Made by a program: the position numbers and the translations under genes. From Macrobrachium rosenbergii (lineage: Eukaryota > Arthropoda > Malacostraca > Decapoda > Palaemonidae): 64,000 nt of DNA. The stretch is from NCBI RefSeq assembly GCF_040412425.1, contig NC_089756.1:9579226-9643225 (forward strand). Reading direction: 5' to 3'. Of the stretch, positions 48,049 through 59,990 are shown piece after piece; position 1 is the first letter of the stretch, and each line of letters begins with the position of its first letter. The notes under the pieces are model-generated. The model searched no databases, had not been told where the DNA came from, and saw only the letters and a program-made list of their open reading frames with translations.

Positions 48049-48712
48049 GAAATACCCTTGGGGGTGTCCAAGGGGATGAAACCCTCTGGCCATGTCAGGG
48101 CCTTGAACCCTAAGTCAGGTTAGGAAGGTAAGGTCTGGTAGGTCAGGACACAGCATTCTAGGAAAGGTTAGGTTTAACTCGTTTTCACAGTCGGATTTCT
48201 CATTCCTATTCTGCATCTGCTCCCCCTAAATCAGTAATGTATTAGTAGCCTAGGCTTGTCTTAGAGTATGTAGGCTAGGGAATGGAGATGTCTAGTGTAG
48301 TATAGCTAAGGCTATTCTTCAGTAGGCAGAACCAAGGTAGATGGAGGTGTCAAGTAGTCTGGCCTGGGCTACCCATTAACTGTAGTAGACATTTCAAAGG
48401 GAATACAACCTAACCATACTTACTTTGGTAAAACTAAAGACTATTACCGAGGCCTGGCTCCTACTGGTCACCGACTGCAATATTTACCAATATTTCTTGA
48501 TGTTTTTGCTATTGTTTATGTGTTTTGTTTATGTTTATTGTTTACTTTCATCCCCAGGGGGTTGGTACGAAACATGGTACCCATTTTGTATTAGACTAGT
48601 AGTGACTGAACTTAGAGGGGCACAGTAGTAGTCATCAGTTTTACCCTTACTTTTACCACATGTCTGAATGGAAATTTAGTCCTGCCAATTTATTTCTGAT
48701 ATTCAGTGGTAC

Positions 48713-49228
48713 TAAGCAAGAGCTCCTTATCGGGTCTTGCTTTGGAAATCAATTTTTCATGTAGTGTTTTGGTTGGTTATTTAAAATTTACCGCTATTTT
48801 TTGTTTTTTGGCTGTAATTAACCTCTGAAGTTGTACGTTGGCCATCTTGGAATGCTATTGTGCTTGCACAGTGTTATAGGGGAGCTTTTGGTAAAAAGTG
48901 GAGTTTCCTTCATCACCCCCCAACTAAGTAACATGCCTGCTAGGTTAGGTTAGGTTAGTATATGGTAGTTCCTTTTATAATAGGTTTCCTTATCTAGTCC
49001 CCCTCTTAAACATATGGCTCCCTGATGACTTGCCTTTTGATGAACCATTCCATAAAAACAACATGGCAGTCCGGTCTTTCTGCAAACATTTCCAGAACCC
49101 CACGTTCCCAAAGGGTCCCCAACCATGTTTGGTAGATATGTGGTTAATAATAATTGACCTACAGTAAACAACACCACCTCCTTCATCAGCAATTTCCTAG
49201 GTAATAGTCCATGCAGAGCTCTTACTTA
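48713..49228 (+). mobile_element. MITE with TAAGCAAGAGCTC ends, copy 3
   Basis: 516 bp, right end inverted TAAGTAAGAGCTCTGC. Part of the tandem duplication with copy 2. Confidence 0.75.
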
Positions 49229-50264
49229 GAAATACCCTTGGGGTGTCCAGGGAATGAAACCCTCTGGCCTAGTCAGGGCCTTGCACCCTGAGTCAGGTTA
49301 GGAAGATAGGGTCTGGTAGGTCAGGACACAGCATTCTAGGAAAGGTTAGGTTTAACCCATTTTCACAGATTTCTCACGCCTACTCATCTCCCATAGATTC
49401 TGCATCCACCCCCCCCTAAATCAGTAATGTTTTTAGTAGCCTAGGCTTGTCTTAGGGTATGTAGGCTAGGGAATGGAGATGTCTAGTGTAGTATAGCTTA
49501 GGCTATCCTTCAATAGGCAGAACCAAGGTAGATGGAGGTGTCAAGTGGTCTGGCCTGGGCTACCCATTAACTGTAGTAGACATTTTAGAGGTAATACAAC
49601 CTAACCATACTTACTTTTGTAAAACTGAAGACTTACCGAGGCCTGGCTCTTCCTGGTCACTGACCGCAATATTTACCAACATTTCTTGATGTTTTTGTTA
49701 ATGTTTATGTGTTTAATTTATGTTTATGATATCCACTGTCTTTTTTTTTATTGTTTTACTTTCATCCCCAAGTGGTTGGTACTAAACATGTTGCCAATTT
49801 TCTATTAAACTGGTAGTTACTAAACCTAGAGGGGTACGGTAGTAGTCTTCAGTTTTACCCTTACTTTTACCAAATCAAACCTTGTAAGCCATGTCCTTAG
49901 CGAGCTGGGGAGGTGAACCCCCCCAAATAGGTCATGATTACTCCATCTGCATACTATCCCAGTTGGTAAATTTGGTCCCTGTGGTAAAGGCTTATGATAC
50001 CTGATATTCCTATCTATTGAAAATATTGGTGGTAATACTGTACCATGATAGACTACTTTAAGTCTCCACTAAGTATTTTTCTCGTATGATATCTTGTTTT
50101 GTGCATATCTGACCCTTACTTGTTTTTAAGTTTTCCCATCCTCTGTATATAACAGTTATGGGGAGACCTGGTCAGAAAGTGGAATTTTAAGGGGGTGGGA
50201 CAGGAACAAAACCAAGTGAATTTCACAAACATGAATGTAGTAAAATAAGCAGCAAGAAAAGTAC

Positions 50265-50650
50265 AAATTTTGTTTTCATATAAGTAGCTTACCAAGAAAT
50301 TACATAGCCATAGTTTCTAACTCATGCAGCAGCCTTTATTTAAAAAATCGCTGTAGCACTTCCATAGTTTAATGTAGGTGACAAGCCTCGCCCACTAACG
50401 AGAATACTTGAAACAACTTAGCAGAAAACCTCATTCTGTTTCTGCCAGCTCTCGAGTAACGTCAGGGGTTTGCTGCAGCTTTTGTTTACTGATTTTTGGT
50501 TGTATGGCTGGATTTCGGTGAAGTATTATCACTTATTTGGGTAGCTTTCAAACTTTAATAGCTTTCAGGATAATTTTTTCCAGTTCTTTGGTTATTATTA
50601 TGTCTGATTCAAGTTTACCTAGTTTCACTATTGTAGCAAAAGTTGCAAAA
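50265..50650 (+). mobile_element. DIRS-like element G, 5' fragment
   Basis: Begins with the group terminus (TACCAAGAAATTACATAGCC), a leader, and a gag start ATG at 50600 (MSDSSLPSFTIVAKVAK). It is cut at 50650 where element F begins. Confidence 0.7.
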
Positions 50651-52028
50651 ATTACATTTTTATAATAAAATAAAGTCTTATATATACTTACCCAGTAATT
50701 ACATAGCTATTGGTTTCTACTATCGGCAGCTTAAAACTTTGAAAATCGCGGTTCACACCAGTTTGTTTTGGGTTTGGTGACATTCCCCACCCACTTTTGG
50801 GCAAAGAAGAGGAACAACTTAGCAGAGAGCATCAGTTTGTTTATGCCCTTATGTCCAAGCGAGGGGAGGTGGGTGGGCTGCGATCATGTAATTACTGGGT
50901 AAGTATATATAAAACTTTATTTTATTATAAAAATGTCATTTTTATACAAGTAACTGACCCAGTAATTACATAGCTGATTGCCACATTGAATGGAGGTGGG
51001 AATGTTGGACATATCTACCCTAAAACATCATTAATGGTAATGAATTCGAGAATAGAAGATTGGTAACATTGAATCAGTGTTTGTTGATCCTTACCTGATA
51101 AGAGAGCTGCTTCAGGTAGACACTGCCTCTGGTTGGCACTCATCTATCTTGTAGAGGCAAGGTGACTTAGCCTGGAGAGCCTACTACTACAGTGGGTGCT
51201 TTGCAGCGTTGGACCAGTTCCAAAGGCTAGCAATGAATACAAGATGCCCCTTCCCAGGGTGCAGTACCATACAAAATAACCAGAGCGAAAAATACAATCA
51301 CCACAAACCACTAATTACATATTAAAAACACCAATACACAACCATTAAAACTAAAGGACTGGGTGTGCTCCAAGTACACAGTACTCCCAGGCTTCCCTAT
51401 GGCTCAACACCCTATGCAAGACGAAGAGATAAAAGAAAGGAGGTTGCTTTCTACATTTCCTCCCCCAACACCACGCCAGCTGCATAAAATGGATCCAAGG
51501 TACAGTAAACCTCCTGTATTCTGGGGGATGCGTACCGCGAATAGCTAAAATCCGTGAATACTTAAAACCCCTCTAAAAGCACTTAGAACTGCTTATTTTG
51601 ACAGTTTAAACACAAAAAAACCTCTAAAAATGCTTATACTTGAGTATTTTAATATTTTTATATAAGTAACTTACCCAGTAATTACATAGCTATTAGTTTG
51701 TTTTAACTGGCAGCTCAAAATTTTGAAATTGCGGTTCCGCTAGTTTGTTATGGTTATGGCGACATGTTCCCCCTACTTTCAGGTGTAAGAGAAGATACAA
51801 CATAGCTAAGAGCTTCAATTTGTTTTTGCGGGCTGTGGTTGAAGGACTGTGGTTGGCAGCAGCTCAAATTTTGGAATTTATACTTTGCTGGCTGTTTAAC
51901 TTATCTTCAATTGGTGAAGCATTTAATTTCGTAGCCTCTCAGCATAATTAACATAGTGTTAGGCGAATTTTGGTCATTGATTGACGAATATTTGCCTGTT
52001 TTTTGGACTTGTATTAGACTTTTCTAGG

Positions 52029-53890
52029 ATGTCTGACACTAGTAGTGCTAGCATTAGGTATTGCAGCAAAGGCTGCAATACTGGACAAACTAAAGAATCT
52101 TACAACTCACACGGTTTGTATTCCATGTAGGGGACAAACATGTCCAGTAAATTTACGTTGTGGGGAGTGTAATGACTGGGATATTAAGAAGTGGAAGACT
52201 TTAGATGCACATATCAAGGAACTAACTAGAGATAGGAAGAGGAAAGCTTTGGCTAGGGAATCTAGTAAAGCTTTAGCTAGTCAGGATTCATCCGCTAAGT
52301 CGGACGCAATTGCTCCTGTAATTTCTTCCGATCCCATTCCATCTCCTCCACCTGTGCAACCCTCTCCTTTACCTGGCTCTCACGTTTCTGACCACAGCAC
52401 CATTGTCAGTCTGGAGTCGAAAATCAACACTCTTCGAGTTAATAGGCGCCCTGTGGTGCCCAGTGCAAGTGCAGTGCTAGCTAGGCCAAGGTCCCTGACA
52501 TACTCCCCAGCACCTGGGAGGAGTCAAACTGGCAACCTAAGGGAGGTCGGTGGGGTCTGCCCCCGAGCAGTCGCCCCCTCAGTTCAGTCTCTTAATGAAT
52601 CCCAGACTGCAACCAAAGGCCGTTGGAAAGGCCTTCAAGTGAGCTCTCATTGTATATCCTCCAGCTCCGAGGATTTGCGTCCCAGATGCGCACGGCGCTA
52701 TGCGGAGAAGTCACGCCTGCTGAAGCAGCTTGCAGTGGAGTTTGAAGTTTCTTCCCCTGTTCCTTGCAAGAAGGACAAGGATTCAGTGTGCCCATCGTGT
52801 AGTCATTGGGATAGCCCCAAACAATTATCTTCTGCTTCTTCTGACGACGATCGTAAATTGGCGCCGAGGCGCCTTGTGGCATGGAGATGTTCTTCGTCGT
52901 ACAAAGGAGCTACTGCATTAGGAGTTGTGCACCCAGCACCTTCGTCTCTACAATCAGTACCCGAGCCGCCAGCAGCTAGCATTGAAGCACCCAAGCTCTC
53001 GTTTGCGATTGAGCGCCCACTGGGACCCATTCACCAACAGGTTTCGTCACTGGCTCCCGTCTCTACAGCACCTCCCAAGCACCCATTGGCATCCGCTCCT
53101 CCACCACTTCTTAGTAGTGTCGTACTCTGCACTGGTGAAGTTCCTGCTAGCAACCTATCCAAGCTTCTTCTCGCCAACTATTCCCTCCGTTCCTGCTTCG
53201 ACTTTCATTATGGAAGCCCCCCCAGTTGGTCCTTTGAAATTACCGAAGTTAGTTCTTTCCTCTTCAGCAAGGAAGGCACTGGAGGAAGTAGAAGATTGGT
53301 TTTCTGAGGAGAGGGAACAAGGCAAAGCAGTTTTTGTTTTGCTCCTTCCAAATTGTCCAGGTAGAGCTACAGGTTTTATGCAACCGGAGAAGCTCCTTCC
53401 CTGGGAGTCTCTGCCTCCTCTCAAGGAGACTTCTCCGGCCTTATCGACTTGACTAGGGGATCAGCTTTCTCCTCAGCCAAAATTATGTTCTTGGCCTCGG
53501 AACTTGTGCACCTTCTTAAAAGTATTTTTAAGGTGTTCGAAGTGATGAGCTTCCTTGACTGGGTGGTGGGCTCTCTGGCACGCAAACTTAGAGAGTGTTC
53601 TTTGTTAGCTCAAGAAATCTTGTCTGATCTTTGGGAGTACTTTCCTGTATTGACAGAGGCATTTGCGATAGTTCACAGGAGTTAGCTTGTCTGTACGCCA
53701 TGGATATTCTTAAGAAGAGGGACCTTTGGTGCTCCTTTACTTCAAAAGGCGTCACTCCGTCTCAGAGATCGGCCCTCCTATTCTTCCCCTTGGACAAGAC
53801 GTATCTTTTTCTACTGGCTCGATGGCTGCCAACTGCAGATTGCCTCGCGCCAGCTTTTGGGCGCTTGGCACCCACTATCGGGTGCTAGGC
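52029..53890 (+). pseudogene. Element D: gag-like protein
   Basis: ATG at 52029 (MSDTSSASIRYCSKGCNTGQ). A one-base loss near 52105 shifts the frame before the Cys motif HTVCIPC ... CGECNDW. A Pro/Ser-rich spacer follows, then the conserved domain at 53290-53810 with FKVFEVMSFLDWVVGSLARK, LACLYAMDILKKRDLW and SALLFFPLDKTYLF. Two or more further shifts. Confidence 0.78.
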
Positions 53891-54159
53891 GCCCACTGTC
53901 GGGCCCCTAGACGCCTGCTATCGGGCCCTAGGCACCTGCTTTGGGCACTCAGGGCTCACTCTCTGGTGCCTCGGCGTCCGCTCTCGGGCGCTCGGCGCCA
54001 GTTACTGGGATCCTGGCGCCATCTGAGCCATCTCTCTCCTACTGCAACCTTCCTGCCCATTTTATCCAGTTGCTCCCATGCCTGGTTCCCTCACTTCCTT
54101 CCTGTGCCATTGCCAGTCTTGCTTTAGGTTAACAGATATTAACCTTGTGATGGTGAAGT

Positions 54160-55095
54160 GTTGTGCAGTGGAGGAGGCGTCTACTCGTCCCTTGATTATC
54201 ATAGACAAAGGTCCTTGTCATACTCCCATATAACCGGGGAGGAGACATACTGGAAGTCCAAGGGAGGTTGGGGGGTTACACACGGGTATTCGCCCCCTCA
54301 GTCGAGCCTGTTGCCGTTCCCAGGTATTGACAGAGCCTGGAAAGGTGTCTTTCTGGATGTGTAGTGGAGGTGGTGGCTATCCGGCCCTATCAGTTCTCCT
54401 AAACCAGTCCCTGCCAGACTCCCCTACACCTGGGAGGAGGCATACTGGCAGTCCATGGGAGTCTGATGGGGTTTTGCCCCTGGATAGCTGCCCCTCAGTC
54501 AAACCTGCTGTCCGCAGGTGTCAACGGACAGCCATGGGAAAGACGTCCATAGAGATATCCTTTTTTCTATTGACAGTCCAGTTTAGAAAAACGCAGATGG
54601 TGTTTTTTCCAATGAATAGCAGCAGTTGAAGAGGCATTTTTTCTGATGATCTTCGCTCTTCTCCGATCTCCTGTGAGCTTCTCAAGGAGCAGGAGTATAG
54701 CCCACACCTTATTTCTAATGGGACAGCCTTGTGCTTTTGTCTCCTGGGTGTCTCCTGAACTTCTGGTGGTGGATCGCCAGTTTTGGTGCCAAGTGGAGCA
54801 TCAGTGTATGAGCGTTCTTTTGGTCGGCTTCCATAGCTCCAGTTAAGTGCCCGAGCACCTAATAGCGCCCGGAGCTCCTCTTTATATAGAGCTCACAGCA
54901 CCACCTCTCATGCATCTGGCGCCATCCTTGAGAATAAGTTTGAGCAATGTTTTAAATCTGGTAGTGAGTACAGTGGCCCAGTTACGGACATCAGTGTCAG
55001 TGGAGGGGGCGGCTGCTCATCCCGCTGATTCTCCTAGGTGCCAGTCCCTGCCATACTCCCCACTACCTGGTAGGAGGCATACCGGTAGCCCAAGG
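54160..55095 (+). repeat. Amplified gag-derived repeat in place of RT (element D)
   Basis: Copies of a segment of about 105 bp start near 54206, 54399 and 55037, with a further copy inside gag near 52486. Each has CTCCC-ACCTGGGAGGAG-type, TACTGG-AGTCC and GCCCCTCAGTC blocks. The pair at 54206 and 54399 is 193 bases apart. A GC-rich GGCGCC-bearing low-complexity stretch (53830-54030) lies before them. Confidence 0.7.
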
Positions 55096-55860
55096 GAGGC
55101 CAGCTGGAACAGGAAAAAGTTTCCGGACTCGTTCGTGTTCTCAATAATGATGGAAATCACGAGGATCTTCCTTGGTGGAATTCCTGGAAGAGGCTATCAG
55201 AAGGGAAATCTCTTCATCCTCTGAACCCCAGCCTAGAGTTCTTTTCAGATGTGCCGAACCTAGATTGGGGAGTTCTTTTGGGATTAAGAGAAGTGTCAGG
55301 AACCTGGTCCCAGGAACAACAAAACTGGCACATTAACGTAAAGGAACTACAGGCGATATTTCTCGGCCTACAGTGCTTTGCTTCAGAAATACGTGGGAGG
55401 ACAGTAGCAGTGCATTCAGACAACACGACGGCACTGGTGTACATCAAGAAACAAGAAGGAACCCACTCTTTCTCCCTGTACGGAGTGGCAAGGGACCATC
55501 ACTGACTTCCTCTCTTCTGCTCACCAGCTCCAGATCCCTTGGCATGGGTGACCGATGCAATGTTGCGTGATTGGTCCAACAAAGATCTGTATGCCTTTCC
55601 CCCATTCGGGTTAGTGAGGCAAGTCATCAACAAATTCCAGTCTCATCAAAACCTATCCATGATCTTGATAGTCCCCTTCTGGCCAACAAAAGAGTGGTTC
55701 CCAGATCTTCTGGAACTTCTTGCGGACTTCCCGAGACTGCTGCCACAGAAGCAACAACTTCTCAGGCAACCTCGCTTCTGTCAGTTCCACCAAAACCTGT
55801 CTTCTCTGGCCCTAACAGGGTTCAAACAGTTAGGCGACTGCTACGAAAAAAGAGTTTTTC
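55090..55860 (+). pseudogene. Element D: RNase H and methyltransferase-like block
   Basis: RNase H: LDWGVLLGLREVSGTWSQEQ, INVKELQAIFLGLQCF, AVHSDNTTALVYIKKQEGTH (55251-55480). The LFASSRN stretch expected before DAMLRDW is lost. The block continues WVTDAMLRDW, DLYAFPPFGLVRQVI, FWPTKEWFPDLLELL (55539-55720), with the AFPPF motif intact. Confidence 0.75.
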
Positions 55861-56850
55861 AAGAGCGGCTGGAGACACAATTGCGAAGTGTAGAAGACAG
55901 TCTTCAGATAATGTCTACCAGGCAAAATGGTCCATCTTCAGGTCCTGGTGCAGACAAAATAACGTATCCTCTTCTGAAACCTCTGTAGCAGAGATAGCGG
56001 ACGTCCTTCTGCTCTTACGCTCTGCTAGAGGACTTTCCACCTCTACCATTAAATGATACAGAGCTATGCTTGGCTCAGCTTTCCACCATAAAGGAATGGA
56101 CTTATCGTCGAAGCAGGATTTGTCCAACCTTATTAAGTCCTTTGACACTGCAAAGCCTAAAAGAAAACCTTTGCTGTCCTGGAACTTAGACGTGGTCCTT
56201 AAGTGGCTTTCCAGTTCATGTTTTGAGCCTATACAATATATCTCTTTAAGGGATCTAACCAGGAAAACTTTTTCTGGTCACCTTGGCCACCGCTAAGAGG
56301 TCCAGTGAAATCCATGCTTTACACAGAAACATAGGGTTTTCTCAGGGGAATGCAGTTTGCTCCCTTTCCTTAGACTTTCTGGCTAAGAACGAATCGCCAT
56401 CGAATCCATGGCCTCGTTCTTTTACGATCAAGAACTTATCAGAGATAGTGGGTCCGTCTGAAAAAGAAAGAACTCTCTGTCCAGTAAGGACCCTTAAGTT
56501 TTATCTTCACAGAACGAAGGACATTCGTGGTACTTCAAGAAACCTTTGGTGTTCTGTGAAATACCCCTCTAGACCCCTGTCTAAGAATGCCCTGGCATTT
56601 TTTCTGAGGGTTCTGATTTCCGAAGCACATTCCATGGTGAACAAAGACTCACTCTCATCTTTAAAGGTAAAACCCACGAGATAAGAGAGTCATTACGTCT
56701 ATGGCGTTTAAGCGCAATCTATCCCTTACGTCAATTGTACAAGTGACGTCTTGGAAGTGCAAGTCATTATTTGCATTGCATTATTTACGGGATATTGAGA
56801 CGACTTATGATCAATGCAGTACTGTACCTTGGGTCCGTTTTACATGGCTG
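55860..56850 (+). pseudogene. Element D: tyrosine recombinase
   Basis: N-terminal part KWSIFRSWCRQNNVSSSETS and YRAMLGSAFHHKGMDLS. After a shift comes ATAKRSSEIHALHRNIGFSQ (first Arg box), then PSRPLSKNALAFFLRVLISE. The HEIR box near 56674 follows another shift, and LHYLRDIETTY carries the expected Tyr (about 56787-56820). All catalytic positions can be seen but not in one frame. Confidence 0.8.
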
Positions 56851-57344
56851 GAGTGGTGTTGAGGAAGGAAACCTAGAAAGCGATGTCCTTTCTTTAAGCT
56901 CTTTGCCTTGTTTAGGGTGCTGAGTTTTGGAGAGCCTGGGAGTACTATGAACTTGGAGTACCCTCCAGTCTTTTGGTTATGGTTGGGTATTGGTGTTTTT
57001 AAGTGGTTATGGTGACTATTTACTCTGGTTATTTTGTGTGGTACTGCGGCCTGGGCAGGGGCATCTTGTGTACATGTACTTTGCTAGCCCTCAGAATTTA
57101 GTTCATCGCTACAAAGCACCCACTGTAGTAGTAGGTCCTCAAGGCTTTTCCGCCTTGCCTCTACTGGATAAGATGAGCGCCAACCAGAGGCAGTATCTAC
57201 CTGTAGCAGCTCTCTTAAGAAATAAGGTTCAACAACATTGATTCAATGTTAGCAAATTTCTATTCTCAAACTCATTACTATTAATAATGTTTTGGGGTAG
57301 ATATGCCCAATACTCCCACCTCCATTCAAAGTGGGAATCAGCTA

Positions 57345-57668
57345 TGTAATTACTGGGTAAGTTACTTATATAAAAATGACATTTTTTATAATAAAATAAA
57401 GTTTTATATATACTTACCCAGTAGTTACATATCAGAGCCTGCCTGCCTCCCCTCAGTTGGACATAAGGGCATAAACAAATTGAAGCTCTTTGCTATGTTG
57501 TACCTTCTCTTACACCCAAAAGTGGGCGGGGCATGTCGCCATAACCATAACAAACCAGTGGACCTGCAATTTCAAAATTTTGAGCTGCCGGTTAAAAGAA
57601 ACTAATATCTATGTAATTACTGGGTAAGTATATATAAAACTATTTTATTATAAAAATGTCATTTTTAT
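57345..57668. repeat. 3' terminal structure of element D
   Basis: Contains TAATTACTGGGTAAGT twice, with a TTTATAATAAAATAAAG / TTTTATTATAAAAATG pair facing each other around the inverted copy of the 5' terminus. Confidence 0.8.
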
Positions 57669-57857
57669 CACAAAAAGTGCATTTAGTCATGAAAATTATA
57701 AGAAAATACAGTAATTAGGGGATATTTCTCATTGAAAAATACCGTGAATGGGCGAATTTTCCACGAATAATGGGTATATAGCCTACGTTCCACAGAGAAA
57801 TCCGCGAATACGTAAGTCCACAAATAGTGAGACCACAAATACGGGGGTTTTACTGTA

Positions 57858-59990
57858 CTGCACTGATCATATACTGTTTCTATATCCTTAAATAATGAGA
57901 AACAAAAACTGACTTGCATTTCCAAAATGTCAATTACACAATAAAAGAGAGGGATAAATTACACTTAAACACTAAAGACATAGCGACAGCTCTTATCTCA
58001 TGGGCTTTTACCTTGCATGAGGAAAATGAGTCTTCACTAACCATGGAATGTGCTTCAGAAATGAGGTCTCTTAGACAGAATGCCAGGGCATTCTTAGACA
58101 GAGGCCTTGAGGGATTTTTCACAGCAGACCAAAGGCTGTTCGAAGTACAGGTAGTCGTCGACTTACGACCTATGCGACTTACGACCGACCGACTTTACGA
58201 CGGCTACGACAATATAATAATATTTAATTTTATATTTTGCTAAAATATGGTCGAAAAGAGAGTGTATGATACTTTTTTCCCGCTACTGGCAGCAACTCAC
58301 ATCCGAGAGATGCTCAGCTTTTGGCAGCGTTCAGTGTGTTTGTGTTGTTCGAAAATGGTAAAAGATTCATATTTTTGTAATGTATTTTGTATTTCTATTT
58401 TTTGCAAATAAATCAAATGTAATAACAAATTACCGTATGTATTTAATTCAAACCTATAAATAAATAAAAGTAAATAATATGTCATACGTGTAGCTGATTG
58501 GCAATGCAAATGGTGGATAAGAAAATGTAAACAGACCAGACAGATGGTTTGAATACCTACAATAAAAATGTTAAACACAGTAATAAAAGTAAGTATTAAT
58601 CAAGGCGTTCAAGCATGATAAGATTTCATATGCTAAACGTAATAATAGGTACTATACATGCACATTTTTGGGATAATATAAAATGTATATGTAGGCTAGT
58701 CATACTTAGGATATAATATATGATGGATAATATACGGTAGGTACAGAATACATGTACATATGTGGTTGGTCGACTTACGACGAGATCGACATACGACTGC
58801 TCTGTCAGAACCTAATGCCGTCGTAAGTCGACGACTACCTGTACCACGAATAGACTTCATTCTGTGGAGGTAATATTCAAGAGCCCTCACCGGACAGAGG
58901 GTCCTTTCTTCTTCTGATGGACCTGCTGCTTCAGTCAAGCTCTTAATAGTAAAAGAGTGAGGCCGTGGATTCGATGGTGATTCGCTTTTAGCCAGGAATC
59001 CCAAGGAAAAGGAACAAACTGCATTTCCTTGGGAAAAGCCCACTCTTTTGTCCAAGACATGGATCTCACTAGACCTTTTAGCAGCTGCCAAAGCAACTAG
59101 AAAAAGTGTCTTCCTGGTAAGGTCTCTTAGAGAGATGGACTACATGGGTCCAAATCATGAACTGGCAAGCCATCTAAGTACTATGTGTAGGTTCCAGGAC
59201 ACTAAAGTCTTTTTTTTTTGCTTGACTGAATCATAGGATTTTATAAGATCCGACAAATCCGGGTTGGATGATAAGTCCGTACCAATGTGATGGAAAACAG
59301 AGCTAAGCATGGCTCTGTAGCCTTTAATTGTGGAAGTCCTTGAGAGAGTGTAAAAATAGCAGAAAATCCACTATTTCTGTTATAGTGGTACTAGTAGAGG
59401 AAACATTGTGTCGTTTATACCATGACTTGAAGATAGACCACTTAGCCTGGGAGGCTTTATCTGAAGATCGCCTTCTGCACTTGGCAATCACGTTTGCAGC
59501 TGCTCTTGAAAAGCCCTTCTTTTGAAGCAGTCAATTAACATTTTGTATGCTGTTAGGGCCAGAGTAGACAGGTTTTGGTGAAATTGTCGGAAGTGTGGTT
59601 GTCTGAGTAGTTGCTGTTTTTGTGGTAGCAGCCTTGGGAAATCTGCCAGAAGTTCTAGCAGGTCTGGAAACCACTCTTTCACTGGCCAAAAGGGAGCTAT
59701 CAGTATCATGGATAAGTTTTGGGCCTCATCATACTGAATAGGGGAAAGGCGTACGGTTCTGCAACATTGCATCGGTTGCCCATGCTAAAGGATCTGGGAC
59801 TGGTGAGCAGAAGAGAGGAAGCCGATGGTTCCTGGAGGACGCAAAAAGGCCTATTATCGGTTTCCCAAAGAGCTTCCACAGATCCAGGCAAACCAATGGG
59901 TCTAACGTCCACTCCGTGAGAAGGACCTGTTTCTGGCGGCTCAATTCGTCCACCAGAACATTGAGTTTCCCCTGGATGAAATGGGTTACC
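57858..59990 (-). pseudogene. Element F: methyltransferase-like block and tyrosine recombinase
   Basis: Methyltransferase-like block at 59992-59488 (LFASSRNHRLPLFCSPVPD, FWPVKEWFPDLLELLADF). Recombinase core at 59100-58844 (AAAKRSSEIHVLDKRVGFSQ) and 58145-57934 (NPSRPLSKNALAFCLRDL, KAHEIRAVAMSLVF), with SHYLRI near 57890 carrying the expected Tyr. A MITE splits the core at 58146-58843, and shifts occur elsewhere. Confidence 0.78.
58148..58841. mobile_element. MITE/pogo-like element with CAGGTAGTCGTCG ends
   Basis: 694 bp with perfect 22 bp inverted ends (CAGGTAGTCGTCGACTTACG...) and TA at 58146-58147 and 58842-58843. No transposase. Inserted in the recombinase of element F. Confidence 0.9.

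Larger units (their letters stand above)
47404..49876. repeat. 1.25 kb direct tandem duplication
   Basis: Unit 1 about 47404-48654 and unit 2 about 48655-49876. They share the MITE and a 3' part with AGGCAGAACCAAGGTAGATG, CATTTCTTGATG-type and GTAGTAGTC segments, roughly 90% alike by eye. Confidence 0.85.
51653..57668 (+). mobile_element. DIRS-like retrotransposon, element D (defective)
   Basis: 6.0 kb, coding sense +. The 5' terminus (51653-51800) and the 3' structure (57345-57668) are inverted partners sharing TACCCAGTAATTACATAGCT-type and ATGGTTATGGCGACATG sequence. Contents: gag, a repeat-filled spacer where RT should be, RNase H, methyltransferase-like block and recombinase. Frameshifts throughout. 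Confidence 0.85.
51503..57855. mobile_element. pogo-like element carrying DIRS element D
   Basis: TA at 51501-51502 and 57856-57857. Ends are CAGTAAACCTCCTGTATTC and, inverted, CAGTAAAACCCCCGTATTT. Its own sequence is 51503-51652 and 57669-57855 (about 340 bp, non-coding); element D was inserted into it. The target is inside element F, whose 3' part is split between 51500 and 57858. Confidence 0.8.

Noticed and set aside
53726..54127. Separate protein gene in element D (Arg/Leu-rich frame)
   Set aside because: It is an off-frame reading of the low-complexity GGCGCC-bearing tract at the end of gag.
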